From Desulfovibrio gilichinskyi (GTDB lineage Bacteria > Desulfobacterota > Desulfovibrionia > Desulfovibrionales > Desulfovibrionaceae): 64,000 nucleotides of DNA. Under the pieces are notes generated by a model that was not told the origin of the DNA, made no database searches, and worked only from the letters and a program-made list of their open reading frames with translations. Positions within the stretch are counted from its first letter, which is position 1, and each line of letters begins with the position of its first letter. The stretch covers positions 1 through 64,000 of the forward strand of contig NZ_FWZU01000007.1 of assembly GCF_900177375.1 (NCBI RefSeq), given 5' to 3'. Made by a program: the position numbers and the translations under genes. Below are positions 35,828 through 44,733 of the stretch, one piece after another.

Positions 35828-36681
35828 TTTTATCACTTCGCATCGTAATGATCGCTGTTTTATCCTGTTTTTTGTGCAGCTGCGCGGTAAAGGGAACAGC
35901 GAAAACTAGCTCTGAACCTACGAAAAAAAATGCGTCTACAGAGAAAGTCGCGTCTAAAACCGTTGCGAAGTCCGAATCAAAAAAGAGTCCTGCAAAAAGT
36001 TCTGATTCGAGTTCTAATCCTGGCGCTACCCCCAGAGCCGTATACGAGGATAAAGATGTCCATCTTTGGAAACCATGTTCAATTGATGACGCTGAAAAAT
36101 TAGGGGCGAGTACAAAAGATAGCGATCTGCTTAAGTCCGCCGCATGCTATGCTTCATTATTTGAAAGCAAATCTATTGATAAAACCAAGTATGCCGAAGC
36201 CGGACAAAAGGCGATAAAAGCTTATCTCGATAAAAACTCTAAAAGTGGCGTCGGACACTATCTTTATGCCTATTTAGTTGGTAAACATGCGCAACTTTCG
36301 CCCTTGAGCGGACTTGACCTTGTGCCTGTCTTAGAGCAAGAAGCACTGCTGTCTGAAAAGCTTTCTCCGGAAGTAGATTTCGGAGGGCCTGACAGAATGC
36401 TTGGCGAACTTTATCTTGAAGCGCCTTCCCCTCCATTTAGTGTCGGGAATTTAGGTAAGTCTTTGGATCATTTTGAAAAAGCTGTGAAACTAGCTCCTGA
36501 TTTTTATTTGAATCATCTTGGTTACGGAGCAGCTTTGCTTGAAGACGGTGAAAAAGATAAGGCATGTGTTCAGTACAACGCAGCACTAAGCAGTAAAGGT
36601 TTTAATAAAGAATCATTGAAAAATGATACATATCACAAGTTAGTAGATGCATGTAAAAATCCATCTGCTGCTGAAAAATAA
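35824..36681 (+). CDS. TPR/TatT-like lipoprotein in the hopanoid cluster (BstC-like)
   Basis: 285 residues; ATG overlaps the previous stop (ATGA). The signal peptide ends in lipobox LCSCAV (about 17-20), followed by a linker very rich in S, K and T (about 25-65). The rest is helical repeats, with DFGGPDRMLGELYLEAPSPP, then the TPR-like SLDHFEKAVKLAPDFYLNHL and AALLEDGEKDKACVQYNAAL. The last part resembles the TatT family of TRAP-associated periplasmic proteins. It is likely anchored to the outer membrane. Position directly after RND exporter and PhnD-like protein matches the three-protein Bst arrangement. Confidence 0.68.
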   Translation: MILSLRIVMIAVLSCFLCSCAVKGTAKTSSEPTKKNASTEKVASKTVAKSESKKSPAKSSDSSSNPGATPRAVYEDKDVHLWKPCSIDDAEKLGASTKDSDLLKSAACYASLFESKSIDKTKYAEAGQKAIKAYLDKNSKSGVGHYLYAYLVGKHAQLSPLSGLDLVPVLEQEALLSEKLSPEVDFGGPDRMLGELYLEAPSPPFSVGNLGKSLDHFEKAVKLAPDFYLNHLGYGAALLEDGEKDKACVQYNAALSSKGFNKESLKNDTYHKLVDACKNPSAAEK

Positions 36682-36720
36682 TAAACCCGTCGTTTTTGCG
36701 GCGGCAAAGAGGTTAGGATT

Positions 36721-37734
36721 TTGGCAATTCCTGCAGTACAAATAGCTAGACTTGGTAAATATATTCTTACACAGGCACTTAAGGGTAACAAACATTATCC
36801 TCTTGTTTTAATGCTCGAACCCTTGTTTCAGTGCAATCTGCGCTGCAAAGGGTGCGGTAAAATTAATCAGTCGCCAGCCGTTTTAAATCAGCGTCTGTCG
36901 TTTGACGAATGCATCTCAGCTGTTGAAGAATGCGGAGCACCAATTGTTTCTATTCCTGGCGGAGAGCCTCTCCTTCACCCTGAAATGCCTGCAATCGTTA
37001 AAGAGCTTATCAGACGTAAAAAGTTTGTATATCTCTGCACTAACGGGATTCTAATTCCTGAGCGCATCAGCGAGTTTAAACCAAGCCCGTATTTGACTTT
37101 CAATCTTCATCTTGATGGTTTGGAAGAAATTCATGATCGTGTTGTCTGCAAACAGGGCGTATTCCAGTCTGCCGTCAGAGCAATTAAGCTGCTTAAATCA
37201 AAGGGATTCAGAGTAAATACCAATACAACTCTCTTTGGCGGGCAGACTCCTGAAAAAGCAGCTGAGTTCTTCGATTTTCTAACTGACCTAGGTGTTGACG
37301 GAATGACTCTTTCCGCCGCATTCAGCTATGAAGCCGCAGCCGATCAGGACAGTTTCCTTACTCGCGAACAGAGCAAAAAACTTTTCCGCGAAATTTTTAA
37401 ACTCGGTAAAGGCAAAAAATGGGATTTCAGCCACAGCAGCTTTTATCTCGACTTCCTCGCCGGAAACCAGAACTATTCCTGCTCCCCTTGGGGCAATCCT
37501 TGTCGTTCCGTACACGGCTGGCAGCGTCCCTGCTATTTGCTCGAAGACGGATTTGTTTCAACCTATAAGGAACTTATGGAAAAAACTGACTGGGATAAAT
37601 ACGGAGTCGGTAATGATCCGCGCTGTGCAAATTGCATGGTTCATTGCGGATTTGAACCAACCGCTGTTGCCGATTCAGTCAGGCGTCCGCTTAAGGGCGC
37701 AATGCTGGCGCTTAAAGGTGTGAAAGTTGATTAG
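36721..37734 (+). CDS. hpnH: Hopanoid radical SAM protein, adenosyl-hopene transferase
   Basis: 337 residues. The start is a TTG at 36721 (reading LAIPAVQIARLGKYI), the position expected for HpnH, behind AAAGAGGTTAGG. The radical SAM cluster motif is CNLRCKGC (about residues 38-45, CxxxCxxC), followed by IPGGEPLLHPEM. The C-terminal cysteine region is CPWGNPCRSVHGWQRPCYLL with more cysteines in CANCMVHCGFEP. HpnH attaches the 5'-deoxyadenosyl radical to diploptene to give adenosylhopane, the first step of extended hopanoid synthesis. Its stop lies just before the terminator at 37811. Confidence 0.92.
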   Translation: MAIPAVQIARLGKYILTQALKGNKHYPLVLMLEPLFQCNLRCKGCGKINQSPAVLNQRLSFDECISAVEECGAPIVSIPGGEPLLHPEMPAIVKELIRRKKFVYLCTNGILIPERISEFKPSPYLTFNLHLDGLEEIHDRVVCKQGVFQSAVRAIKLLKSKGFRVNTNTTLFGGQTPEKAAEFFDFLTDLGVDGMTLSAAFSYEAAADQDSFLTREQSKKLFREIFKLGKGKKWDFSHSSFYLDFLAGNQNYSCSPWGNPCRSVHGWQRPCYLLEDGFVSTYKELMEKTDWDKYGVGNDPRCANCMVHCGFEPTAVADSVRRPLKGAMLALKGVKVD

Positions 37735-37810
37735 TTTTACATCACAGACTAAAGAGTAACCTTTTTTAAAAGTGTTTTCTCTGATCTGATTTATCTAAAG
37801 TATTCATTAA

Positions 37811-37849
37811 AAAAATCCCGCTTGAGCGTTGCTCGGGCGGGATTTTTTT
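37811..37849. terminator. Rho-independent terminator between convergent hpnH and hpnG
   Basis: An AAAAATCCCGC / GCGGGATTTTT stem with an inner TTGAGC-GTT-GCTCGG hairpin, and T residues on both strands. Confidence 0.9.
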
Positions 37850-37867
37850 GAGCTATAATTTAGCAGT

Positions 37868-38587
37868 TTATATGAAAATTTTGCCGAGGCTTTTTAGAGC
37901 CTTTGAATAATCCATCCCCATAGGTATCAACTCAAATATCAGGGTAGGGTGGGTAAAGATCGCTTTTAAGATAGGCATAAGTTGAGTTTTACCGTCGGGC
38001 GTTACTCCGTTTAATGATTCTGCAGGGATGGCTCTGTCAGCTCCGTCACTGATAGCTCTGATACAGGCGAAAGGTATTCCCGCTGTAGCGGCAGCCGTTG
38101 CTACTGCGATACTTTCCATATCTGCGGCAAGTGCTCCGGTTGTGTCGTGTAGCGCATTTTTATCTTTTGTCGTCAGCACCGGAGCTGACACTGTGATCAT
38201 GGGGCCGGAGGGAATTCTTCCATAGGCAGGCAGGAGCTTGTTACGAAGCTCCTCATCCTGATCAGATTCATGCCAGGGTTCGAAATCCGTTAATTCTGAA
38301 TGAATTGTAGATGCTGCCAGCAGGTCTCCGGCAGCTGTTCCGCGGGCAAGTCCTCCCGAAACTCCGGCACTGAGTATCAGGCTGGGTTTTTTATCGGCAA
38401 GCAGTGTTGCAGCCTGTTTTGCACGTTCGGTTCCAATCCCGGAAATAATGCACAAAAATTTATTTCCATCCGGCAGGATTCCAGACAGCAGTTCAAATTT
38501 ACCAAGCATGCTTTTCTCAGATACAGGACAAATAGCCTGAGCTTCCTGTTCCATCGCGGCTACAATCCCTATTATTTTATCCGGCAT
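37868..38587 (-). CDS. hpnG: Hopanoid-associated phosphorylase/nucleosidase HpnG
   Basis: 239 residues from ATG 38587; an upstream in-frame start would add a non-conserved leader. PNP/MTAN fold: GIVAAMEQEAQAI (about 4-16), LILSAGVSGGLARGTAAGDL (about 77-96), and ALAADMESIAVATAAATAGI (about 149-168, E for the ribose O2), then CIRAISDGAD. In hopanoid synthesis HpnG removes adenine from adenosylhopane to give ribosylhopane. The gene is convergent with hpnH, the enzyme of the preceding step. A general 5'-methylthioadenosine nucleosidase is the alternative, but context favours HpnG. Confidence 0.85.
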   Translation of the reverse strand: MPDKIIGIVAAMEQEAQAICPVSEKSMLGKFELLSGILPDGNKFLCIISGIGTERAKQAATLLADKKPSLILSAGVSGGLARGTAAGDLLAASTIHSELTDFEPWHESDQDEELRNKLLPAYGRIPSGPMITVSAPVLTTKDKNALHDTTGALAADMESIAVATAAATAGIPFACIRAISDGADRAIPAESLNGVTPDGKTQLMPILKAIFTHPTLIFELIPMGMDYSKALKSLGKIFI

Positions 38588-38716
38588 ATATATTCCCTCA
38601 TACTTTTTACTGATGAATCGGCAGGATAGAATAGAAGGGCTGTATGGTAAAGAGCCGCAGAACTGTATTTGTCCTGCGGCTCTCATTTTGCTGAGGTAAT
38701 CTTATAAGAGTGATTC

Positions 38717-41206
38717 TTAACCAGAACAACATCCACCGGAGGAGGGTTTCTTTTCTTTGGACGTTTCATCGCCACCGCCGAATTTTTTTAACCCTTCAGC
38801 AAGTTCAATCAATCTCACATTAGCTTTGCCGTAGATTGAATCTGCGGGGTATCCCTTTTTAAGGTCCAATTCTCCAGCCGGTTTTCCTGTTAAAATCTCA
38901 ATTCCCTGCGAGATGCTTTCAACCGACCAGATGTGGAATTTACCGTCTTTAACCGCCTCGGCAACATCTTTGCGCAGCATGAGGTCTTTAACATTAGGCT
39001 CGGGGATCATTACCCCTTGTTTACCGGTTAATCCTGCATGTTTACAGCACAGATAGAATCCTTCTATTTTTTCATTCACTCCGCCGATAGGCTGCACTTC
39101 TCCTTTCTGATTAACTGAGCCGGTAACAGCTATATCCTGACGGATGGGAACATCTGCCAAACTTGAAAGCAGTGCATAAAGTTCGGTGGAGGAAGCTGAA
39201 TCTCCGTCGATTCCGCCGTAGGATTGTTCGAAGGCTATACTTGCAGTAAGGGATAGCGGTTTGTCCTGAGCAAACTTCTGGCGCAGAAAACCTGAGAGAA
39301 TAAATATACCTTTGTTGTGAGTGGGGCCGGACATGTCGGATTCGCGCTCAATGTTGATAATTCCTTCTTTACCCATAGCTGTAACAGCTGTGATGCGCGA
39401 TGGCTTTCCAAAGGAGTAATCACCAAGTGAGTAGACCGCCAATCCGTTTACCTGACCGACTTTTTCTCCGTCCGTATTGATATAGATACTGCCGCGGTCG
39501 ATCATTTCCTGAAGTCGTTCTTCCATCTGGTTGGAACGTTTTCGGTGTGCGCTTAGAGCCTTATCAACATGGTATGAGGTCACAAACTCTGATCCGTTGC
39601 GTCCTGCAAAGTAGTTTGCTTCTCCCATCAGGTCTGCAAGCAACGGAAATGAGGTTGATATTTTTTCCTGCCTGCCTGCCATGCGTACAGCTTGCTCAAT
39701 GATGGCTGCAACACCAGTGCGATCGAAATCCATCAGCTTATCTTTTTTAACCATGTTGCTTACAAATTTTGAAACAGCTGTAATTGCATCATCATTACGA
39801 TCCATAGATGTTTCAAAGTCCGCTCTGACTTTGAATATTTTAGAAACATCGGGGTCATAATGACGAAGTAACTGGTAGAGATGAGGTTCACCCAAAACAA
39901 CAACCTTAACGTCCATATCAATCGGCTCAGGTTTAAGACCTGACGGGGATATGAAGTAATACGGGTCAAAAGTCTGGATTTCAATTTTTTCAGTTTTAAG
40001 CGAACGCTTGAGGGTGGGCCATACTCCCGGTTCCACAATGGAATCCATAAGGTTGATGACCAAGTATCCGCCGTTAGCTTTGATAAACGACCCGGCCTGA
40101 ATTTTAGTGAAATCAGTTCGCCAGCCCCCGTGCCGGTCCATAACTCTTTCAATCGATCCGAAAAGATTGCGGTAAGTAGGATAGGATTCAAAAATTACAG
40201 GAGGACTGCTTTGCTCAGAGTTATCCACCAGTAAATTTACCTGATACGGATGCATGATTGCTTCTGCCTGCGGCGGCATAAACATCATTCCACCCTCACC
40301 GGGTTGCGGCTGTTTGCCTATCATGCGCAAGGTTTCAAGATCCTCGCTCATATGCTCAAGCATATCGTCGAAATGTTTTACTATTTTGGGATCAGTATAT
40401 TTATCGCGCAGCGGGATCATCAGATCCTGAGCCAGAGTCATGAACATCATTTTGTCCACATCTTCACTCTTTTTCTTAACTTCCTTTTGCAGCTTGCGGA
40501 CCTGGCTCAGTATATTATCTACATCTTCTTTCAGCTCTTTTTGCTTTTCTTTAAGTTTTTCAAATTCTTCACGCGGATAGCGTCCTTTTTCAACTTTTTC
40601 TTCCAGTTGAATCATACGCATCGGTTCTCCGTCTACTAACGGAACTACGTCAGGCCGTTGAAACGGGCCCATTTGCATATTTACAATAACTAATCCGGAA
40701 TCTTTAACTTTATCTTCAATTCCCTGAAAGAATTCACGGGTTTGTTTTTCGTGTAATTCAATAATTTCATTTTTGCGGGCAATGTATTCCTGACTTTCAA
40801 ACAGTTGAGGAACTTCACGCTTAATGCTCTCTAAAAAGTCGTGAGTATCCTTTTTGAATATGCTACCTTCGCCTGCCGCCATGCGTATGAGGATGGGAGA
40901 TTCGTTTGCTTTGAAGTTATTAACATAAATCAGATCATCCGGAATCTTATCAGATTTTGAAAGATTTTTCAGAAGCTTTTTTACTGTTGCCTGTTTACCT
41001 GTCCCGGCCGGGCCTGTTACAAAGATATTATACCCTTTAAGGCCCATACCCATCCCGAATTTAAAAGCTTCAACACCGCGGTTCTGTCCGATAATTTCTT
41101 CGTCAGCTGCAAGATCTTTTGTCGAGTTGAAAGATAACTCTTCGGGCGCGAGGGTCCATCGTAGTTGTTCGTGATTGAGTTCTCTGCGTTTGATTATAGA
41201 AGTCAT
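38717..41206 (-). CDS. Lon-like ATP-dependent protease (AAA_32 plus S16 peptidase domain)
   Basis: 829 residues. An AAA-type ATPase with Walker A GPAGTGKQATVKKLL (about 64-78), then a coiled-coil insertion of about 130 residues (VEKGRYPREEFEKLKEKQKE), then a C-terminal Lon S16 domain. The catalytic serine is in DGDSASSTELYALLSS (about 680) and the lysine in IGGVNEKIEGFY (about 721). This is the bacterial Lon-related AAA_32 type found besides classic Lon; it probably degrades or unfolds misfolded proteins. The C-terminal tail GGGDETSKEKKPSSGGCCSG has two adjacent cysteines. It is transcribed on its own or with the small heat-shock gene just upstream on the same strand, a sensible proteostasis pair. 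Confidence 0.9.
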   Translation of the reverse strand: MTSIIKRRELNHEQLRWTLAPEELSFNSTKDLAADEEIIGQNRGVEAFKFGMGMGLKGYNIFVTGPAGTGKQATVKKLLKNLSKSDKIPDDLIYVNNFKANESPILIRMAAGEGSIFKKDTHDFLESIKREVPQLFESQEYIARKNEIIELHEKQTREFFQGIEDKVKDSGLVIVNMQMGPFQRPDVVPLVDGEPMRMIQLEEKVEKGRYPREEFEKLKEKQKELKEDVDNILSQVRKLQKEVKKKSEDVDKMMFMTLAQDLMIPLRDKYTDPKIVKHFDDMLEHMSEDLETLRMIGKQPQPGEGGMMFMPPQAEAIMHPYQVNLLVDNSEQSSPPVIFESYPTYRNLFGSIERVMDRHGGWRTDFTKIQAGSFIKANGGYLVINLMDSIVEPGVWPTLKRSLKTEKIEIQTFDPYYFISPSGLKPEPIDMDVKVVVLGEPHLYQLLRHYDPDVSKIFKVRADFETSMDRNDDAITAVSKFVSNMVKKDKLMDFDRTGVAAIIEQAVRMAGRQEKISTSFPLLADLMGEANYFAGRNGSEFVTSYHVDKALSAHRKRSNQMEERLQEMIDRGSIYINTDGEKVGQVNGLAVYSLGDYSFGKPSRITAVTAMGKEGIINIERESDMSGPTHNKGIFILSGFLRQKFAQDKPLSLTASIAFEQSYGGIDGDSASSTELYALLSSLADVPIRQDIAVTGSVNQKGEVQPIGGVNEKIEGFYLCCKHAGLTGKQGVMIPEPNVKDLMLRKDVAEAVKDGKFHIWSVESISQGIEILTGKPAGELDLKKGYPADSIYGKANVRLIELAEGLKKFGGGDETSKEKKPSSGGCCSG

Positions 41207-41225
41207 ACTGATCTCCGTCTTTATT

Positions 41226-41648
41226 CTATTCAGCTGTTATGAAGATTTTTCTCTGCGGTTTAATGATGCATTTGAGCAATACGATTTCCAGTACTCCGTC
41301 TTTAAACGTGGCGCGTACATTTTCCGGATCTACTTTGCACGGCAGAGGGATAGTCTTTTTGAAATGATCGGTTTTCCTGCCGCCTTGAAAGGTGACTTTT
41401 TTATCACCGGAAATAGTCATTGTTGTTTCTGTCACAGTAACTCCCAGATCTTCAGCTTGAAAACCTGGCATGACGGTTCGCACAACAAGTGATCCTTCCT
41501 GCTCGCGCATTTCTGTTCTGGGGGTGCAGTCAATTATTCCGCAAACTGAAGGAATGCCGTAATCAAGGCACAGACTGTCAAAGAGTCTATCCATGTCATT
41601 TTTAAGTTTTTCTATTTCCCGGCTTCCCCACGAATTCAGGTTGGGCAT
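41226..41648 (-). CDS. Small heat-shock protein (Hsp20/alpha-crystallin family)
   Basis: 140 residues. The alpha-crystallin domain covers about 45-140, with the conserved VTVTETTMTISGDKK and FKKTIPLPCKVDPENVRATF, followed by GVLEIVLLK (the GVLxI/V motif). N-terminal part is short and helical (WGSREIEKLKNDMDRLFDSL). ATP-independent holdase that keeps misfolding proteins soluble. The ATG has a GGAGATC ribosome binding site. It lies 20 bases before the Lon-like protease on the same strand. Confidence 0.9.
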   Translation of the reverse strand: MPNLNSWGSREIEKLKNDMDRLFDSLCLDYGIPSVCGIIDCTPRTEMREQEGSLVVRTVMPGFQAEDLGVTVTETTMTISGDKKVTFQGGRKTDHFKKTIPLPCKVDPENVRATFKDGVLEIVLLKCIIKPQRKIFITAE

Positions 41649-41992
41649 TTGTGATCTCCTTTCTTTTCGAGTGGAAATATAATCTGAGAATAAGTTATCA
41701 TATGGCTGAAAAGATTAGCAACCGCTTTAGCAAATAAAAGTAGTTTCAAGTTTCTTTTGTAAAAAATGATTTATTTGGAGGTTGCACGTATAATAATTAA
41801 GTGGGAAAATGACTTTAATGTTATAAACAGTATGAATTTGCTTTTTTGTATCGGTTCAGCCTTGCATGTTCATGGTTCATAAGATATTTGGTTTATCGCT
41901 TCAGGATTATTAAGGAAGGGTTAAAATTATTTTTTGTGATGTTTTTAATTCTTTTGCCGGTGTGGAATGTAACAAATATTTGAGGAGTGCAC
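41649..41992. other. AT-rich divergent promoter region (hsp20 / amino-acid ABC operon)
   Basis: 344 bases with no gene. A TATAAT box is at about 41789-41794 on the plus strand without a good -35. The ribosome binding site GAGGAG sits just before 41993. Nothing else recognised. Confidence 0.35.
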
Positions 41993-42784
41993 ATGAAAAG
42001 ATTATTAGTAATTCTTATGGTTGCTATGATGTTGGCCTTCGCGGTTATGGCTCAGGCTTCTGACAATTCATGGAACAAGGTCAAAGAAAGCGGAAAGCTC
42101 AGAATCGGGCTTGATGATGCTTTCCCGCCAATGGGTTTTCGTCTTGACGATGGCAAACTTGTCGGCTTTGATGTTGACGCAGCTGAAGAAGTCGGAAAGC
42201 GTCTTGGACTCAAGATTGAATGGCAGCCAACTGCATGGGACGGCGTCATCCACTCACTCAATTCCGATAAATTTGATTGCATCTGGAACGGAATGACAAT
42301 CACTGCTGAACGTCAGGCTAAGGTTCTTTTCACAAAACCTTACATTATGGATGGACAGATCGCAGTTGTGTCTATGGGTAGCAAGGCTGTTAAATCATTC
42401 AAAGACCTTGGCGGAAAAATTGTCGGTGTTCAGAAAGGTTCACCTGCTTTAGAAGCTGCTAAGAGCCTCAAACCTGCTCCTTCTGAAATCCGTGAATACG
42501 ATACCAACCCTAAAGCATTTCTTGATCTTGAAGCAGGCCGCATAGCCGCTGTTGTTGTAGATAATATCTCCGGCCGCTATTATATGGCTACACGTCCCGG
42601 AAAATACATGGGTCTCCCCGGATTCATTTCCAGCGAACCTTTCGGTGTAGCTTTCCGCATGAATGATAAGTCACTTGAAGAAAAAATTCAGATAACCATT
42701 GATGAAATGGTCGCTGACGGAACCATGGGCAAGCTCTCCCGTAAATGGTTTGGTGAAGATATTACCAATCCTGCTAAATGGTAA
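41993..42784 (+). CDS. Polar amino-acid ABC transporter substrate-binding protein
   Basis: 263 residues from ATG 41993, preferred because GAGGAGTGCAC ends right before it. The signal peptide is MKRLLVILMVAMMLAFAVMA. SBP_bac_3 marks are GKLRIGLDDAFPPMGFR, LVGFDVDAAEEVGKRLGLKI, NGMTITAERQAKVLFT and VGVQKGSPALEA. The R in the second-lobe loop (ITAER) usually holds the ligand carboxylate. Ligand is a polar amino acid, perhaps glutamate/glutamine or cystine; not resolved. First gene of a three-gene transporter operon. Confidence 0.9.
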   Translation: MKRLLVILMVAMMLAFAVMAQASDNSWNKVKESGKLRIGLDDAFPPMGFRLDDGKLVGFDVDAAEEVGKRLGLKIEWQPTAWDGVIHSLNSDKFDCIWNGMTITAERQAKVLFTKPYIMDGQIAVVSMGSKAVKSFKDLGGKIVGVQKGSPALEAAKSLKPAPSEIREYDTNPKAFLDLEAGRIAAVVVDNISGRYYMATRPGKYMGLPGFISSEPFGVAFRMNDKSLEEKIQITIDEMVADGTMGKLSRKWFGEDITNPAKW

Positions 42785-42787
42785 AAA

Positions 42788-43825
42788 ATGATTATATTAG
42801 TTAATAGATTAGGAAAAAGCGGGGCTTTTTTTGCCTCGCTTTTTCTGCTGTTTACTCTCCTGACTGTTGCAGCTGTTTCCGTTGCCGGTGAAAAGTCCGA
42901 CGTGCTTTTAAAACAGGCTCGTGATGCTCTTGCGCTTGGTCATATCGATCAGGCTGAATCGTTGTTTGAGCAGATTCCCGCTCCCGGTCCTGAAGGTGAC
43001 GACGGTGAGTTTGTATATTCCCGCATGCAGCTCGCGCGGATGAGTTTTTCTCTAAAAAATCTGAGTAAAGCTAAAAAATATAGCGAAGAAATTATTGCTG
43101 TTTATCCGGATAATATTGAAGCTAAAAATTTTATAGTTTCTGTCGACAGGGCTGTACGTCCGCAGTGGCGTAAAGTCATTGATGATTGCTTACGCTTTTT
43201 GCCGTCGCTGATGAAAGGCGCGTCGATGACGCTTCTGCTCGTATTTTTTACGATGATAGTTTCTCCTGTCGGAGGGCTGCTTATTGCCCTTGGCAAGATA
43301 AGCAAGATGCAGCCGTTTTCTGGTATAAGCTGGTTTATTATCTGGTTTTTCCGCGGCACTCCGCTTCTTTTACAGCTTTTCTTTATTTACTACGGGTTGC
43401 CTGCAATGGGGATAACTCTGTCGCCGCTTCTTTCAGCTCTGATAGGTTTAGGAATAAACTATTCCGCATACCTCGCCGAAATCATCCGCGCCGGAATTCA
43501 GTCAATAGATCACGGCCAGACAGAAGCAGCGAAAGCTCTTGGTATGACATACGCTCAGACCATGCGCCGGGTTATAATCCCTCAGACGTATAAGCGGATT
43601 ATTCCTCCGTTTGCTAATGAATTTATTGCTCTTATTAAGGATACAGCACTTGTTTCAACCATTGCGATGGTTGAGCTCATGCGCGCGGCAGACCAGATGT
43701 TCAACGCATATTTCAATATTACCGTGCTTGTTCTTGCTGCATTTATTTATCTTGTTTTTACAACCGTGTTCACCTTTGCGTTCGAAAAAATCGAATACAG
43801 GGTGGGGGTATACGAAAGGCGTTAA
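42788..43825 (+). CDS. Amino-acid ABC transporter permease with an N-terminal periplasmic repeat domain
   Basis: 345 residues, longer than the usual 220-240 for this family. Residues 1-35 form a signal/TM segment, and about 36-115 a soluble helical region (LLKQARDALALGHIDQAESL, then KAKKYSEEIIAVYPDNIEAK) of TPR-like character. The His/Glu/Arg-type permease follows from about residue 135 (FLPSLMKGASMTLLLVFFTM), with the EAA loop EAAKALGMTYAQTMRRVIIP. The extra domain sits in the periplasm if the usual topology holds and might help capture the binding protein. The start is 3 bases after the SBP stop. Fusion is seen directly; its role is unknown. Confidence 0.85.
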   Translation: MIILVNRLGKSGAFFASLFLLFTLLTVAAVSVAGEKSDVLLKQARDALALGHIDQAESLFEQIPAPGPEGDDGEFVYSRMQLARMSFSLKNLSKAKKYSEEIIAVYPDNIEAKNFIVSVDRAVRPQWRKVIDDCLRFLPSLMKGASMTLLLVFFTMIVSPVGGLLIALGKISKMQPFSGISWFIIWFFRGTPLLLQLFFIYYGLPAMGITLSPLLSALIGLGINYSAYLAEIIRAGIQSIDHGQTEAAKALGMTYAQTMRRVIIPQTYKRIIPPFANEFIALIKDTALVSTIAMVELMRAADQMFNAYFNITVLVLAAFIYLVFTTVFTFAFEKIEYRVGVYERR

Positions 43826-44590
43826 ATGGAAACCATTTTAGAATTAAAACAGGTTGTTAAACGATTCGGCTCTCTCACTGCGGTGAACCATATCGATTTG
43901 AAAATTAAGCGCGGAGAGAAGGTTGTTATTGTCGGACCGAGCGGGTCCGGTAAATCGACTCTTTTGCGGACTATGAATTTTCTTGAGACCATCGATTCCG
44001 GTGAAATTTTGTTCGAGAAAGAACCATGCGGATATGTCACCCGCGGCGGTAAGCTGGTGCTTGATTCTCAAAAGAATCTATGTGCGTTACGTTCTGAAAT
44101 AGGCATGGTTTTCCAGCAGTTCAATCTTTTTCCGCATATGACAGTTCTGCAAAATGTTATGGAAGGGCAGATTACTGTCCTGAAAAAAAGTAAGGAAGAA
44201 GCTAAAGATACAGCATACAAGATGCTGGATAAAGTCGGCCTTCCTGATCGCTCGGATGTTTTTCCGGTGACTCTTTCAGGCGGACAGAAACAGCGTGTTG
44301 CCATTGCGCGCGCACTTGCTATGCAGCCTAAAATGATGCTGTTTGATGAACCGACCTCTGCACTTGATCCTGAACTTGTCGGAGAAGTTTTTGATACAAT
44401 CCGTTCGCTTGCAAACGATGGAATGACTATGGTAATAGTCACTCATAATATGGGGTTTGCCAGAGAAGTTGCAGATACAGTAATTTTTATGGAAAAAGGC
44501 GATTTTATCGCAAAAGGAACTCCGGGCGAGTTTTTCTCCGCTACAGAGTTGCACCCTAGAATCAGCGAATTTTTAGATAAGTTGTTGTAG
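43826..44590 (+). CDS. Polar amino-acid ABC transporter ATP-binding protein
   Basis: 254 residues, with the ATG directly after the permease stop codon. Walker [10 protein letters not shown] (about 38-46), Q-loop [10 protein letters not shown], signature [15 protein letters not shown] (about 151), Walker [17 protein letters not shown] (about 171), and H-loop VTHNM. Typical GlnQ/HisP-type ATPase. An inserted stretch ([19 protein letters not shown]) between Walker A and the Q-loop is slightly longer than in GlnQ. Completes the operon, which ends at the terminator at 44638. Confidence 0.93.
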   Translation: METILELKQVVKRFGSLTAVNHIDLKIKRGEKVVIVGPSGSGKSTLLRTMNFLETIDSGEILFEKEPCGYVTRGGKLVLDSQKNLCALRSEIGMVFQQFNLFPHMTVLQNVMEGQITVLKKSKEEAKDTAYKMLDKVGLPDRSDVFPVTLSGGQKQRVAIARALAMQPKMMLFDEPTSALDPELVGEVFDTIRSLANDGMTMVIVTHNMGFAREVADTVIFMEKGDFIAKGTPGEFFSATELHPRISEFLDKLL

Positions 44591-44637
44591 ACTTTTCCTC
44601 CCGGGGAAACCGATAACGAGTCGGAGCTGAAAGTAGA

Positions 44638-44668
44638 AACGCCTGCGAATTATTTCGCGGGCGTTTTG
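44638..44668 (+). terminator. Rho-independent terminator of the amino-acid ABC operon
   Basis: An AACGCCTGCGAA / TTCGCGGGCGTT hairpin with one mismatch and loop TTAT, followed by TTTGTTTTT. It lies 48 bases after the stop. Confidence 0.85.
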
Positions 44669-44733
44669 TTTTTCGGTTAGTTCAGGTTTTGCGTGCTTGC
44701 AGTTCAGGCTATGCTGTTTTAATGATGTAGGTA

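Noticed and set aside
29797-38587. A complete hopanoid pathway
   Set aside because: No squalene-hopene cyclase or HpnC/D/E genes lie here; only the side-chain and transport part is present, so the full pathway cannot be claimed from this window.
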